From the NCBI RefSeq assembly GCF_900103875.1, contig NZ_LT629705.1, positions 1,316,501 to 1,380,500 on the forward strand: DNA of 64,000 nucleotides, in the 5' to 3' direction. The stretch comes from Pseudomonas arsenicoxydans (GTDB taxonomy: Bacteria > Pseudomonadota > Gammaproteobacteria > Pseudomonadales > Pseudomonadaceae). Within the stretch, counting starts at the first letter, position 1, and each line of letters starts with the position of its first letter. Under the pieces are notes generated by a model. That model had not been told where the DNA came from. It ran no database searches and saw only the letters and a program-made list of their open reading frames with translations. Below are positions 9,321 through 16,931 of the stretch, one piece after another. The position numbers were made by a program, and so were the translations under genes.

Positions 9321-9329
9321 TTCTGGCTA

Positions 9330-9995
9330 TCAGCTCGTAACGCCGCGCAATTCGACTTCAAACACCAGCGGTGTGAACGGCGCGATCAGGTCGCCGGCAC
9401 CGTCTGCGCCGTAGGCTTGAGACGATGGAATCACCAAGCGCCATTTCGCGCCGACCGGCATGTTTTGCAAGGCGCTGCGCCAGCCACTGATTACGCTGTC
9501 GAGACTGAACCATTGCGGCTTGCTGTTCTGGTCGAACACGGTGCCGTCCGGAAGGCGTCCGATATACACCACTTCGACCTTGCCGTTAGGACCCGCCTTG
9601 GCGCCAGTGCCCGGCGCCAACTCCGTCAGTAGAATTCCATCCGCCAGTTCGCGAACACCCGGCCTGGCTTTTTCCTCGGCGAGAAAATGCTGCTCCTTTT
9701 CAAGTGCAGCTTCACTTTGCGGAACAGAGGACTGCTCGGCGACTTGCGCTTCATGCTCGGCAAGAATCTGTTCGATCTGCTCGTCTTTCAACGCCAGCGG
9801 CTTGCCTTGGTAAGCTTGCTGCAAGCCGTCGAGCAGTGCCTGGATCTGCAGATCCGGCACCTCTTGGCGCAAGCGTTCGCCCAGGCTCGCACCCAGGCTG
9901 TAAGCGAGATCGTGAGCGTCATTTGCAGTGGTTTTTTCAGCGGCCTGGGCAACGGAAAAAAACACGCACAGCGATAAAAAAAGGTAGCGCGACAT
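9330..9995 (-). CDS. FKBP-type peptidyl-prolyl cis-trans isomerase, exported
   Basis: Periplasmic or outer-membrane-associated prolyl isomerase/chaperone of the Mip/FkpA/FklB type, 221 residues. A short signal peptide (MSRYLFLSLCVFFSVAQA) is followed by an N-terminal dimerisation domain (about 25-100, YSLGASLGERL) and a C-terminal FKBP domain (about 115-219: KVEVVYIGRLPDGTVFD, VIPSSQAYG). The chosen ATG at 9995 is preceded by GGAGAG at good distance; the in-frame GTG six bases earlier is too close to that site. It faces algQ tail to tail. Confidence 0.9.
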   Translation of the reverse strand: MSRYLFLSLCVFFSVAQAAEKTTANDAHDLAYSLGASLGERLRQEVPDLQIQALLDGLQQAYQGKPLALKDEQIEQILAEHEAQVAEQSSVPQSEAALEKEQHFLAEEKARPGVRELADGILLTELAPGTGAKAGPNGKVEVVYIGRLPDGTVFDQNSKPQWFSLDSVISGWRSALQNMPVGAKWRLVIPSSQAYGADGAGDLIAPFTPLVFEVELRGVTS

Positions 9996-10187
9996 GGGCA
10001 CTCTCCGACCTGAGATGCGGTGGATTATGCCAGTGTGAAAGCGCTCGAAGGTGAACTGGTTTTGCGCAAGTGCAGAAGATTTTCGATTCGTTGCAACGCA
10101 GCGCTTTCGATACTGTCAACATGCCCTAGCGGCGGTGTCTGCAGAGGTCTAGTATGAGCCGCACCCACGTCAGCCAGGAGGTAAACC

Positions 10188-11354
10188 ATGTCGGCCACCA
10201 AGAAGCCAGTAAATACCCCGTTGCACTTACTCCAACAACTCTCGGGCAGTCTGCTCGAGCATTTGGAAACCGCTTGTTCGCAAGCCTTGGCTGATGCTGA
10301 AAAACTGCTCGCCAAATTGGAAAAACAGCGCGGAAAAGCGCAGGAGAAATTGCACAAGTCCCGTACCAAATTGCAGGACGCCGCGGCAGCTGGAAAAGCC
10401 AAGGCGCAAACCAAAGCCAAAGGTGCGGTGAAAGAACTTGAGGACTTGCTCGATGCCCTCAAAGATCGTCAATCTGAAACGCGCAGCTACATTCTGCAAC
10501 TCAAGCGTGATGCTCAAGAAAGCCTGAAACTGGCCCAGGGCGTCGGTCGTGTACAAGAGGCTGTCAGCAAGGCGTTGTCCCTGCGTTCGGCGAAGCCTGC
10601 TGCGGCACCTGCCAAGAAAGCTGCTGCCAAACCTGCCGCTGTGAAAGCGCCGGCCAAGCCTGCTGCCAAGGCACCGGTGAAAGCTGCAGCCAAGCTTGCT
10701 GCAAAACCGGCGGCGAGAAAACCAGTCGCTGCCAGCGCTGCCAAACCAGCTGCTAAAACATCGGCTGCCAAACCTGCCGCCAAGCCAGTTGCTGCAAAAA
10801 CAGCTGCCGCTAAACCTGCTGCAAAAACCGCTGCTGCCAAACCGGCTGTGGCGAAAACCGCAGCGGCAAAACCGGCTGCTAAATCGGCCGCAAAGCCAGC
10901 CGCTAAAACTGCTGCTGCCAAGCCAGCCGCCAAGCCAGTTGCTGCAAAACCAGCCGCCAAAGCTGCCGCTGCAAAACCAGCTGCTAAAACAGCCGCTGCA
11001 AAACCGGCTGCCAAAACTGCCGCTGCAAAACCTGCTGCCAAGCCAGCCGCGGCAAAAACCGCTGCAGCCAAACCGGCTGTAAAAGCTGCGGTAAAACCAG
11101 CCGCCGCAAAACCTGCTGCAGCTAAACCCGCCGCTGCGAAGCCAGCTGCTAAAACTGCAGTTGCAAAACCTGCCGTGAAAAAGCCGGTCGCTACTGCCAA
11201 GCCCGCCACTGCGCCAGTTGCAAAGCCAGCGACGTCGGCTCCGGCACCTGCTGCATCGGCTGCTCCAGCGCCAGCAGCAACCTCGACAACTACGACTGCG
11301 CCAACGCCAGCCGCCCCGTCGAGCACCAGCACCACCCCAACCAGCGCTTCCTAA
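10188..11354 (+). CDS. algP: AlgP, histone H1-like KPAA-repeat regulator
   Basis: Alginate regulatory protein AlgP (AlgR3), 388 residues, thought to be a DNA-binding nucleoid-type protein. The N-terminal domain (about 1-140) is a charged helical coiled coil (LADAEKLLAKLEKQRGK). The C-terminal two thirds are dominated by KPAAK/KTAAAKPAA repeats resembling eukaryotic histone H1 tails, ending in an Ala/Pro/Thr/Ser-rich tail. GGAGG at about 10178-10182 supports the ATG. The repetitive DNA makes the repeat number prone to slippage or recombination between strains. The stop overlaps the stop of the convergent TIGR02444 gene. Confidence 0.95.
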   Translation: MSATKKPVNTPLHLLQQLSGSLLEHLETACSQALADAEKLLAKLEKQRGKAQEKLHKSRTKLQDAAAAGKAKAQTKAKGAVKELEDLLDALKDRQSETRSYILQLKRDAQESLKLAQGVGRVQEAVSKALSLRSAKPAAAPAKKAAAKPAAVKAPAKPAAKAPVKAAAKLAAKPAARKPVAASAAKPAAKTSAAKPAAKPVAAKTAAAKPAAKTAAAKPAVAKTAAAKPAAKSAAKPAAKTAAAKPAAKPVAAKPAAKAAAAKPAAKTAAAKPAAKTAAAKPAAKPAAAKTAAAKPAVKAAVKPAAAKPAAAKPAAAKPAAKTAVAKPAVKKPVATAKPATAPVAKPATSAPAPAASAAPAPAATSTTTTAPTPAAPSSTSTTPTSAS

Positions 11355-11815
11355 GTGCCGGTTGCCGCGACGCGCAGCTGATGCAGCGCGTCGCGGTCCA
11401 GGTGTGCGGCGCCTGCCGCCACACCTTCCAGCCAGGCCGTTGGATCGGTCGCCTCACACTGCGGCCAACGCTGCGCCAAAAGCTCCAGCCGCGACAACAA
11501 AAGCCGTTCGGCTTCGATCTCCAGTGACTTCACTTTATCGCGCAAACCATCCAGCCCGGCGTCCTCGCTCGCGGCGGCTTTCCATTGCTGGCGCAAAGCG
11601 CGCAACGGTTGCACGACGTCCGCGTCCCAAGGCCCGGCTATATCGCGAAGCTGCTGCAAGCGTTGTTCGTTACAGGCCACGCCACGTTCTTCCAGCCACA
11701 ACCCGCACAGCAGCAGGCACACGTTCACCCCCGCCGACTGCAAGTGCAGGCACGAACGTTCAACGCCGGGACGGGCGTAGGTGGTCAGGGAAAAGCTCCA
11801 CAGGTCAGAGGACAT
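11351..11815 (-). CDS. TIGR02444 family protein
   Basis: Uncharacterised cytosolic protein of 154 residues found in gammaproteobacteria. The N-terminus MSSDLWSFSLTTYARPGVE and the motif LCGLWLEERGV are characteristic of the family, which is mostly helical. Its stop codon (11351-11353) overlaps the algP stop (11352-11354), so the genes are convergent with overlapping ends. The start region is divergent from the ABC-F gene 50 bases away. No biochemical function is known to me. Confidence 0.85.
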   Translation of the reverse strand: MSSDLWSFSLTTYARPGVERSCLHLQSAGVNVCLLLCGLWLEERGVACNEQRLQQLRDIAGPWDADVVQPLRALRQQWKAAASEDAGLDGLRDKVKSLEIEAERLLLSRLELLAQRWPQCEATDPTAWLEGVAAGAAHLDRDALHQLRVAATGT

Positions 11816-11865
11816 AGTGCTACTCGCGCCAGTTGCGAGCGAAGCTGGTAGACTCCGCCGCCATT

Positions 11866-13776
11866 ATGATTCGACTTCAGAACCTGACTTTACAGCGTGG
11901 CCCTCAACGTCTGCTAGAAGACGCTGAGCTGACCCTGCACGCCGGCCACAAAGCCGGCCTCATCGGTGCCAACGGCGCCGGCAAATCGAGCCTGTTCGCC
12001 TTGATCCGGGGCGAACTGCACCCGGACTCGGGTGACTGCTTCTTGCCGGCCGACTGGCGCATCGCCCACATGCGCCAGGAAATCGAGACGCTCGAACGCT
12101 TGGCGGTCGACTACGTGCTCGATGGCGACCTGCGCCTGCGTGAGGTGCAACGTGACCTCGCTGCGGCCGAAGCTGCGCATGACGGCGCGGCTCAGGCCCG
12201 CCTGCACTCGGAACTCGACAGCGCCGACGGTTACACCGCCGATGCCCGTGCCCGCAAGCTGCTGGCCGGCCTCGGGTTCACCAACGAGCAGATGGATCGC
12301 CCGGTAGGAGATTTCTCTGGTGGTTGGAGGATGCGTCTGAACCTGGCGCAGGCTTTGATGTGCCCATCGGACTTGTTGCTGCTCGACGAACCGACCAACC
12401 ACTTGGACCTCGACGCCATCATCTGGCTCGAAGAATGGCTCAAGAGCTACCCCGGCACCTTGCTGCTGATTTCCCACGACCGGGATTTCCTCGATGCCGT
12501 GGTCGATCATGTCGCCCATGTCGATCAGCGCAAGATCACCCTGTACCGCGGTGGTTACAGCGCCTTCGAACGTGCGCGTGCCGAACGTCTGGCCCAGCAA
12601 CAGCAGGCCTACGAGAAGCAACAGGCACAACGTGCGCACATGGAAAGCTACATCGCCCGCTTCAAGGCTCAGGCTACCAAGGCCCGTCAGGCACAGAGCC
12701 GGATCAAGGCGCTGGAGCGGATGGAAGAACTGTCTGCCGCCCACGTCGATTCGCCGTTCGACTTCGTCTTCCGCGAATCGCAGAAAATCTCCAGCCCATT
12801 GATTGATCTGTCGGACGCTCGTCTGGGTTACGGTGACAAAGCGGTGCTGGAGAAGGTCAAGCTGCAACTGACTCCCGGCGCACGGATCGGCTTGCTCGGG
12901 CCAAACGGCGCCGGTAAGTCGACCCTGATCAAAAACCTCGCCGGTGAACTCGAACCGCTGTCCGGTCGCTTGACGCGCGGCGAGAACACCGTCGTGGGCT
13001 ACTTTGCCCAGCATCAGCTGGACTCTCTGGATTCCAAGGCCAGCCCGTTGCTGCACTTGCAGCGCCTGGCGCCGACCGAACGCGAGCAGACCTTGCGCGA
13101 CTTCCTCGGCGGTTTCGACTTCCGTGGCGCGCGTATCGATGAACCGGTGCTGAATTTCTCCGGTGGTGAAAAGGCCCGTCTGGCCCTGGCCTTGATTGCC
13201 TGGGATCGGCCGAACCTGTTGCTGCTCGACGAACCGACCAACCACCTGGACCTGGAAATGCGCCTGGCGCTGACCATGGCCCTGCAGGAATTCAGTGGCG
13301 CGGTATTGGTGGTCTCCCACGATCGTCATCTGCTCAAAAGCACCACCGACAATTTCTACCTGGTGGCCGACGGCAAGGTCGAGGAGTTCGACGGTGACCT
13401 GGAAGACTACGCCCGTTGGCTGGTCGACTATCGTCAGCGCAATGCCCCGGTCAGCAACACCCTGGTCAATCCGGACAAGACTGACAAGAAAGCCCAGCGC
13501 CAGGCCGCTGCTGCGTTGCGTCAGCAACTGGCACCGCACAAGCGCGAAGCCGACAAGCTTGAAGTCGAGCTGGGCAAGCTGCACGAGAAGCTGGCGAAGA
13601 TCGACACAAGTCTTGGCGACAGCGACATTTACGAACCGGCGCGCAAGAACGATTTGCGTGACCTGCTGGCGGAACAGGCCAAGCTGAAGGTGCGTGAAGC
13701 CGAGCTGGAAGAAGCCTGGATGGAAGCCCTGGAAGTGCTGGAAAGCATGCAGGCGGAGCTGGAGGCGTTGTCCTGA
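11866..13776 (+). CDS. ABC-F family ATPase (YheS-like)
   Basis: Soluble tandem ATP-binding protein of 636 residues of the ABC-F class, whose members bind the ribosomal E site and adjust translation. Domain 1 (about 1-240) has Walker A GANGAGKSS, signature DFSGGWRMRL and Walker B LLLLDEPTNHLD. A charged linker (about 240-310) follows. Domain 2 (about 315-535) has GPNGAGKST, NFSGGEKARL and LLLLDEPTNHLD. The C-terminal tail (about 545-636) is a Lys/Glu coiled coil. Methionine at 11866 (MIRLQNLTLQRG) is the family start; codons upstream are not conserved in pattern. The stop overlaps the next start by one base (TGATG). Architecture suggests YheS rather than EttA or Uup. Confidence 0.93.
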   Translation: MIRLQNLTLQRGPQRLLEDAELTLHAGHKAGLIGANGAGKSSLFALIRGELHPDSGDCFLPADWRIAHMRQEIETLERLAVDYVLDGDLRLREVQRDLAAAEAAHDGAAQARLHSELDSADGYTADARARKLLAGLGFTNEQMDRPVGDFSGGWRMRLNLAQALMCPSDLLLLDEPTNHLDLDAIIWLEEWLKSYPGTLLLISHDRDFLDAVVDHVAHVDQRKITLYRGGYSAFERARAERLAQQQQAYEKQQAQRAHMESYIARFKAQATKARQAQSRIKALERMEELSAAHVDSPFDFVFRESQKISSPLIDLSDARLGYGDKAVLEKVKLQLTPGARIGLLGPNGAGKSTLIKNLAGELEPLSGRLTRGENTVVGYFAQHQLDSLDSKASPLLHLQRLAPTEREQTLRDFLGGFDFRGARIDEPVLNFSGGEKARLALALIAWDRPNLLLLDEPTNHLDLEMRLALTMALQEFSGAVLVVSHDRHLLKSTTDNFYLVADGKVEEFDGDLEDYARWLVDYRQRNAPVSNTLVNPDKTDKKAQRQAAAALRQQLAPHKREADKLEVELGKLHEKLAKIDTSLGDSDIYEPARKNDLRDLLAEQAKLKVREAELEEAWMEALEVLESMQAELEALS

Positions 13777-14357
13777 TGGAAGCCTTCAGGCTGCCGCTGC
13801 CAGCGGTGTGGGTCGAACCGATCTGGCTCGTCGCGCAAATCCTGTTGATCCTGCTGGCCGGCTACTTCGCCCAGCGCTTTGTTGCTAAATGCCTGACCCG
13901 CCTGGGCGATCGCTACCCGTTTCCGCCGCAGTTGCTCATGCCGCTGCGCGGTGGGTTGCGCTGGCTGATCATGGGCAGCGCGCTGATTTTCGTGCTGGAG
14001 CGCCTTGGCGTGTCGGCGACGGTGCTCTGGACGGCGTTGTCCGGGTTTGTCGCGGTCGCGGCAGTGGCGTTCTTCGCCATGTGGAGCGTGCTCTCCAATC
14101 TGCTGTGCGCCATTTTGATTTTCACCGTCGGCCCGTTCCGCCTAGGCGATGTGGTTGAACTGGTGGACACCACCGACAAGCCTGGCGTCAAAGGTCGGGT
14201 GGTGGCGATCAATCTGCTTTACACCACGCTGATCGAAGCGCAAGAGCTCGGCACCGGCAGCGCCATGGTGCAAGTGCCCAACAGCCTGTTCTTCCAGCGT
14301 TCGGTTCGACGCTGGCGCGGCAGTGATGTGATTCCTTCGAGCGGGTTTGAGAAGTAG
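13776..14357 (+). CDS. short MscS-like mechanosensitive channel protein
   Basis: Inner-membrane protein of 193 residues. Three hydrophobic segments (about 15-38, 58-78 and 84-116) are followed by the MscS beta-domain start (FRLGDVVELVD, GRVVAINLLYTTL, MVQVPNSLFFQRSVRRW). The third segment, AVAAVAFFAMWSVLSNL, resembles the pore helix. It stops soon after the beta domain, so it lacks the larger C-terminal alpha/beta vestibule of E. coli MscS (286 residues). ATG overlaps the ABC-F stop by one base, so the two are probably coupled. It could be a minimal channel or an accessory subunit. Confidence 0.8.
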   Translation: MEAFRLPLPAVWVEPIWLVAQILLILLAGYFAQRFVAKCLTRLGDRYPFPPQLLMPLRGGLRWLIMGSALIFVLERLGVSATVLWTALSGFVAVAAVAFFAMWSVLSNLLCAILIFTVGPFRLGDVVELVDTTDKPGVKGRVVAINLLYTTLIEAQELGTGSAMVQVPNSLFFQRSVRRWRGSDVIPSSGFEK

Positions 14358-14497
14358 GTCTTCTGATAGACCGCATTTGCGAGCCTGAAGCCGTAAACGC
14401 TGGTCGGCAGCCGCAACATCCTGCAAAAAATCGGTGGTCATCGGCCCAAAGCCGCATTAGCTTAGACGTCTGATACGAGTCTGAGTCGAGGTGTGCG

Positions 14498-15130
14498 ATG
14501 GAGCTTCAAACATGGCTGGCGTTTTTTGCCGCCTGTTGGGTGATCAGTTTGTCTCCCGGTGCCGGCGCCATTGCGTCGATGTCCAGCGGTCTGCAATACG
14601 GTTTCTGGCGTGGTTACTGGAATGCCTTGGGCCTGCAAATAGGTCTGGCGGTGCAGATCGCGATTGTTGGCGCCGGTGTTGGCGCGATTCTCACGGCGTC
14701 TGCTTCAGCTTTTTACGCGATCAAATGGTTCGGCGTCGCGTACCTGGTGTACCTCGCAGTCAAGCAATGGCGCGCGCTGCCCAGCGACATGAGTGACGAC
14801 GCGGCGGTGCGACAGATTGGCAAGCCGATGGCGTTAGTGTTCCGGGGATTCCTGGTGAACATCAGCAACCCCAAGGCGCTGGTCTTCATGCTGGCGGTGC
14901 TGCCGCAGTTCATTGATCCGCATGCGCCGCTGCTCGCTCAGTACCTGATCATCGGCGTGACCATGGTCTGCGTTGACCTGATCGTCATGGCTGGTTACAC
15001 CGGATTGGCGTCGAAGGTGCTGCGCCTGTTGCGCACGCCCCAACAACAAAAACGCATGAACCGTACGTTTGCCGGGCTGTTCATTGGCGCGGCGGCGTTT
15101 ATGGCGACTCTGCGTAAAGCCGCCGTGTAA
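14498..15130 (+). CDS. LysE/RhtB family amino-acid exporter
   Basis: Inner-membrane exporter of 210 residues with about six hydrophobic segments. The N-terminal SPGAGAIASMSSGLQYGFWRG region (read in parts: SPGAGAIASM, SGLQYGFWRG) and the GFLVNISNPKALVF motif are typical of the RhtB group that exports homoserine, threonine or related amino acids. The substrate cannot be inferred. It appears monocistronic, ending at a strong bidirectional terminator. The 140-bp gap before it shows no other gene. Confidence 0.9.
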   Translation: MELQTWLAFFAACWVISLSPGAGAIASMSSGLQYGFWRGYWNALGLQIGLAVQIAIVGAGVGAILTASASAFYAIKWFGVAYLVYLAVKQWRALPSDMSDDAAVRQIGKPMALVFRGFLVNISNPKALVFMLAVLPQFIDPHAPLLAQYLIIGVTMVCVDLIVMAGYTGLASKVLRLLRTPQQQKRMNRTFAGLFIGAAAFMATLRKAAV

Positions 15131-15145
15131 AAGCGCTCAGGCACA

Positions 15146-15180
15146 AAAAAGGCGACCTCCAGAGGTCGCCTTTTTCGTTT
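15146..15180. terminator. bidirectional rho-independent terminator
   Basis: AAAAAGGCGACCTC and GAGGTCGCCTTTTT form a 14-bp stem with a short loop. A-run and T-run on both sides let it serve the LysE gene and the convergent lipoprotein operon. Confidence 0.92.
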
Positions 15181-15186
15181 CAGGGT

Positions 15187-15930
15187 TCAGCGCAGAATGA
15201 CCGGCGCGGTATCCGGTGGCAGGTCAGTGCGCGGCTCTGGTTGCCCCGATGGCACATAACTGCCATCCCCGAGCTGTTCGCTCAATTGGCGAGCCACGTC
15301 CTCGCCCAAGGACCTGGACACGTCCCGCACCACTCGCGGGCGGTTCAGCGAAACGTGAATATCACGGTCATTCACCAGTTTAGTGTCCTGGGCTTCACCC
15401 ATGGCGGTGAACGCCGAGGTGATCTCGTACGTCCTGGTGTTGATCAGGCTGAAATCCGCGACCAGAGTGAGTGCCAGCACCGCTGAATAGCTGTCGGTAT
15501 TGGCCAGTTCATTCATGTCCTGGGTGAAATCGATGTCCGACAGTGTGCCGAACAACACGTAGTCGGCCCCTTCGAATTGGCCAGCCTTGATGCGTTTGAT
15601 CACGTCGTACACATCCCTTTTGGCACTGGCGGTGTAGGGCGTGCCCTGAATCAACTGGAACATCCCGGTCTTGAGCATCTGGCCTTTGATGTCGCCACTG
15701 AAACGACGGATTTCGGTCTGTTCCAGATAGCTATTCTGCGTCGTGTACTCGTCATAGCTGGACGAGCCGCTGGCCCCGTAATAATCCTGCTGATGGTTGT
15801 CCCGGGCCGAGATCACGTGGACGTATTGATCCACGCTGGCCTCATAGGCAAGGTCGGTGACGGCGATTTTCGGGGCCGCCTGGGCGCTAACGGCGCAGGC
15901 CAGGGCCATGATGCCAATCCATGCACGCAT
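15187..15930 (-). CDS. exported CsgG/LpoB-like protein
   Basis: Predicted periplasmic protein of 247 residues with a cleavable signal peptide (MRAWIGIMALACAVSAQA). The mature start PKIAVTDLAYEASV resembles the first strand of the CsgG/TolB-N-like fold shared by CsgG and LpoB. Other visible segments are GADYVLFGTLSDIDF and SLINTRTYEITSAF, the usual core strands of that fold. No lipobox cysteine is seen. It is the last gene of a compact minus-strand operon, three bases after the LpoB-like gene. Its role is unknown; an outer-membrane assembly or peptidoglycan-regulation job is an inference from the fold and neighbours. Confidence 0.7.
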   Translation of the reverse strand: MRAWIGIMALACAVSAQAAPKIAVTDLAYEASVDQYVHVISARDNHQQDYYGASGSSSYDEYTTQNSYLEQTEIRRFSGDIKGQMLKTGMFQLIQGTPYTASAKRDVYDVIKRIKAGQFEGADYVLFGTLSDIDFTQDMNELANTDSYSAVLALTLVADFSLINTRTYEITSAFTAMGEAQDTKLVNDRDIHVSLNRPRVVRDVSRSLGEDVARQLSEQLGDGSYVPSGQPEPRTDLPPDTAPVILR

Positions 15931-15933
15931 TGC

Positions 15934-16524
15934 TTAGCGCTCCGTGGTTTTGCGGATTTCTTTCTCGTCCATCCACTCGGCCAGCCCGCTTTCGACGTCG
16001 ACCAATTGCAGGCTGAATTTGTAGAAGACGTCCTTGTAGTCGTTGCTGCGCTTGATGATCGAACTGATCGAGCCTTCCAGGCGGTAACGGGCGGCGATCA
16101 TGTTGCCGGTTTTGGCCACCGTGCTTTTTTTGTACAGACCGCTCTGGTTCTGCAATTTGAGGTGGTCGACCTGGCTCTGCATGTCCGTGTTGTCGCTGGC
16201 AAAGCGCGCGGTGCCGGAACGCATCAGTTGGGTCTTGATCGACGTGGTGATTTCGCGGGTATCGATGTACTCGCTGGTCTTGTTCATCACGTCGTATACC
16301 TGAACCACAGGCCGACCTTTCAGAACGCCCGACTGCGCGAGCGAGCGGGTCATGCTTTCAGCGATCATCTGCAGGTCGGTCGAGCCGAATTCGTTGGTCA
16401 CCAGTTCCACAGCTTTCGGGTCGCCGTAGCTGATGTTGCCACTGCCCAGCACAGGCGAGCGATTCTCAGCGCAGCCACCGATCAGCAGCGCGGCCAGGGT
16501 CAGGGACGAAACGCGTAAAAACAT
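15934..16524 (-). CDS. LpoB-like outer-membrane lipoprotein
   Basis: Lipoprotein of 196 residues similar to E. coli LpoB, which activates the peptidoglycan synthase PBP1b from the outer membrane. The signal ends in the lipobox LIGGC (Cys18). The mature part shows the LpoB landmarks VTNEFGSTDLQMIAESM, VQVYDVMNKTSEYIDT and RYRLEGSISSI. The start MFLRVSSLTL at 16524 gives a proper signal peptide; longer in-frame versions do not. In P. aeruginosa the known PBP1b activator is the unrelated LpoP, so an LpoB role should not be assumed. It is third in the operon. Confidence 0.82.
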   Translation of the reverse strand: MFLRVSSLTLAALLIGGCAENRSPVLGSGNISYGDPKAVELVTNEFGSTDLQMIAESMTRSLAQSGVLKGRPVVQVYDVMNKTSEYIDTREITTSIKTQLMRSGTARFASDNTDMQSQVDHLKLQNQSGLYKKSTVAKTGNMIAARYRLEGSISSIIKRSNDYKDVFYKFSLQLVDVESGLAEWMDEKEIRKTTER

Positions 16525-16547
16525 GGGCAAGGTCTCAAGTGGGCGGT

Positions 16548-16919
16548 TCACGGCGTATTGATCTCCAGGCGGAAATCCACGGCTTGGGGCACGGGCGCAA
16601 TGGCCGGCACAAAACTGGTTTGTCCGGCGTATAGGGTCAAGCTTTTCCATGTGTCGGCTTCGGCCACGGGAAAACCTTCTGGTCCCATCCACAAATAGCG
16701 GTTATAGAGCGTTCGATTGTGGGTGTCGGTGTTGCTCAGCTGCGCGCTGACTGTCAGGAAACCGTTCTCCCTGGCCATGCGCATGGGACCGATTGCCACG
16801 TCCTTAATCGGTCCAGTGGCCAGCACTTTGCTGGCGGCACTGCCCGGCTCCGGCGGCGGTGGGGTGGCGCAACCAGCCAACAGGGCCAGCGCGACAACGG
16901 CGAAGCGTTTCAATCCCAT
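16548..16919 (-). CDS. YcfL-like lipoprotein (DUF1425)
   Basis: Small lipoprotein of 123 residues with a lipobox LLAGC (Cys16), then a proline-rich stretch (TPPPPEPG) and a single beta-rich domain (FLTVSAQLSNTDTHNR, YNRYLWMGPEGFPV). YcfL sits next to lpoB in E. coli as well, so the pairing is conserved across distant genomes. Function is unknown. It lies 23 bases upstream of the LpoB-like gene and 12 bases downstream of the COG3014 gene. Confidence 0.82.
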   Translation of the reverse strand: MGLKRFAVVALALLAGCATPPPPEPGSAASKVLATGPIKDVAIGPMRMARENGFLTVSAQLSNTDTHNRTLYNRYLWMGPEGFPVAEADTWKSLTLYAGQTSFVPAIAPVPQAVDFRLEINTP

Positions 16920-16931
16920 GAAATTCTCCGT

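Noticed and set aside
10514..11335. Long Ala/Gly-rich reading frame antisense to algP
   Set aside because: It mirrors the KPAA repeats of algP; a repetitive GC-rich gene gives open antisense frames by default, and no ribosome site or independent motif is present.
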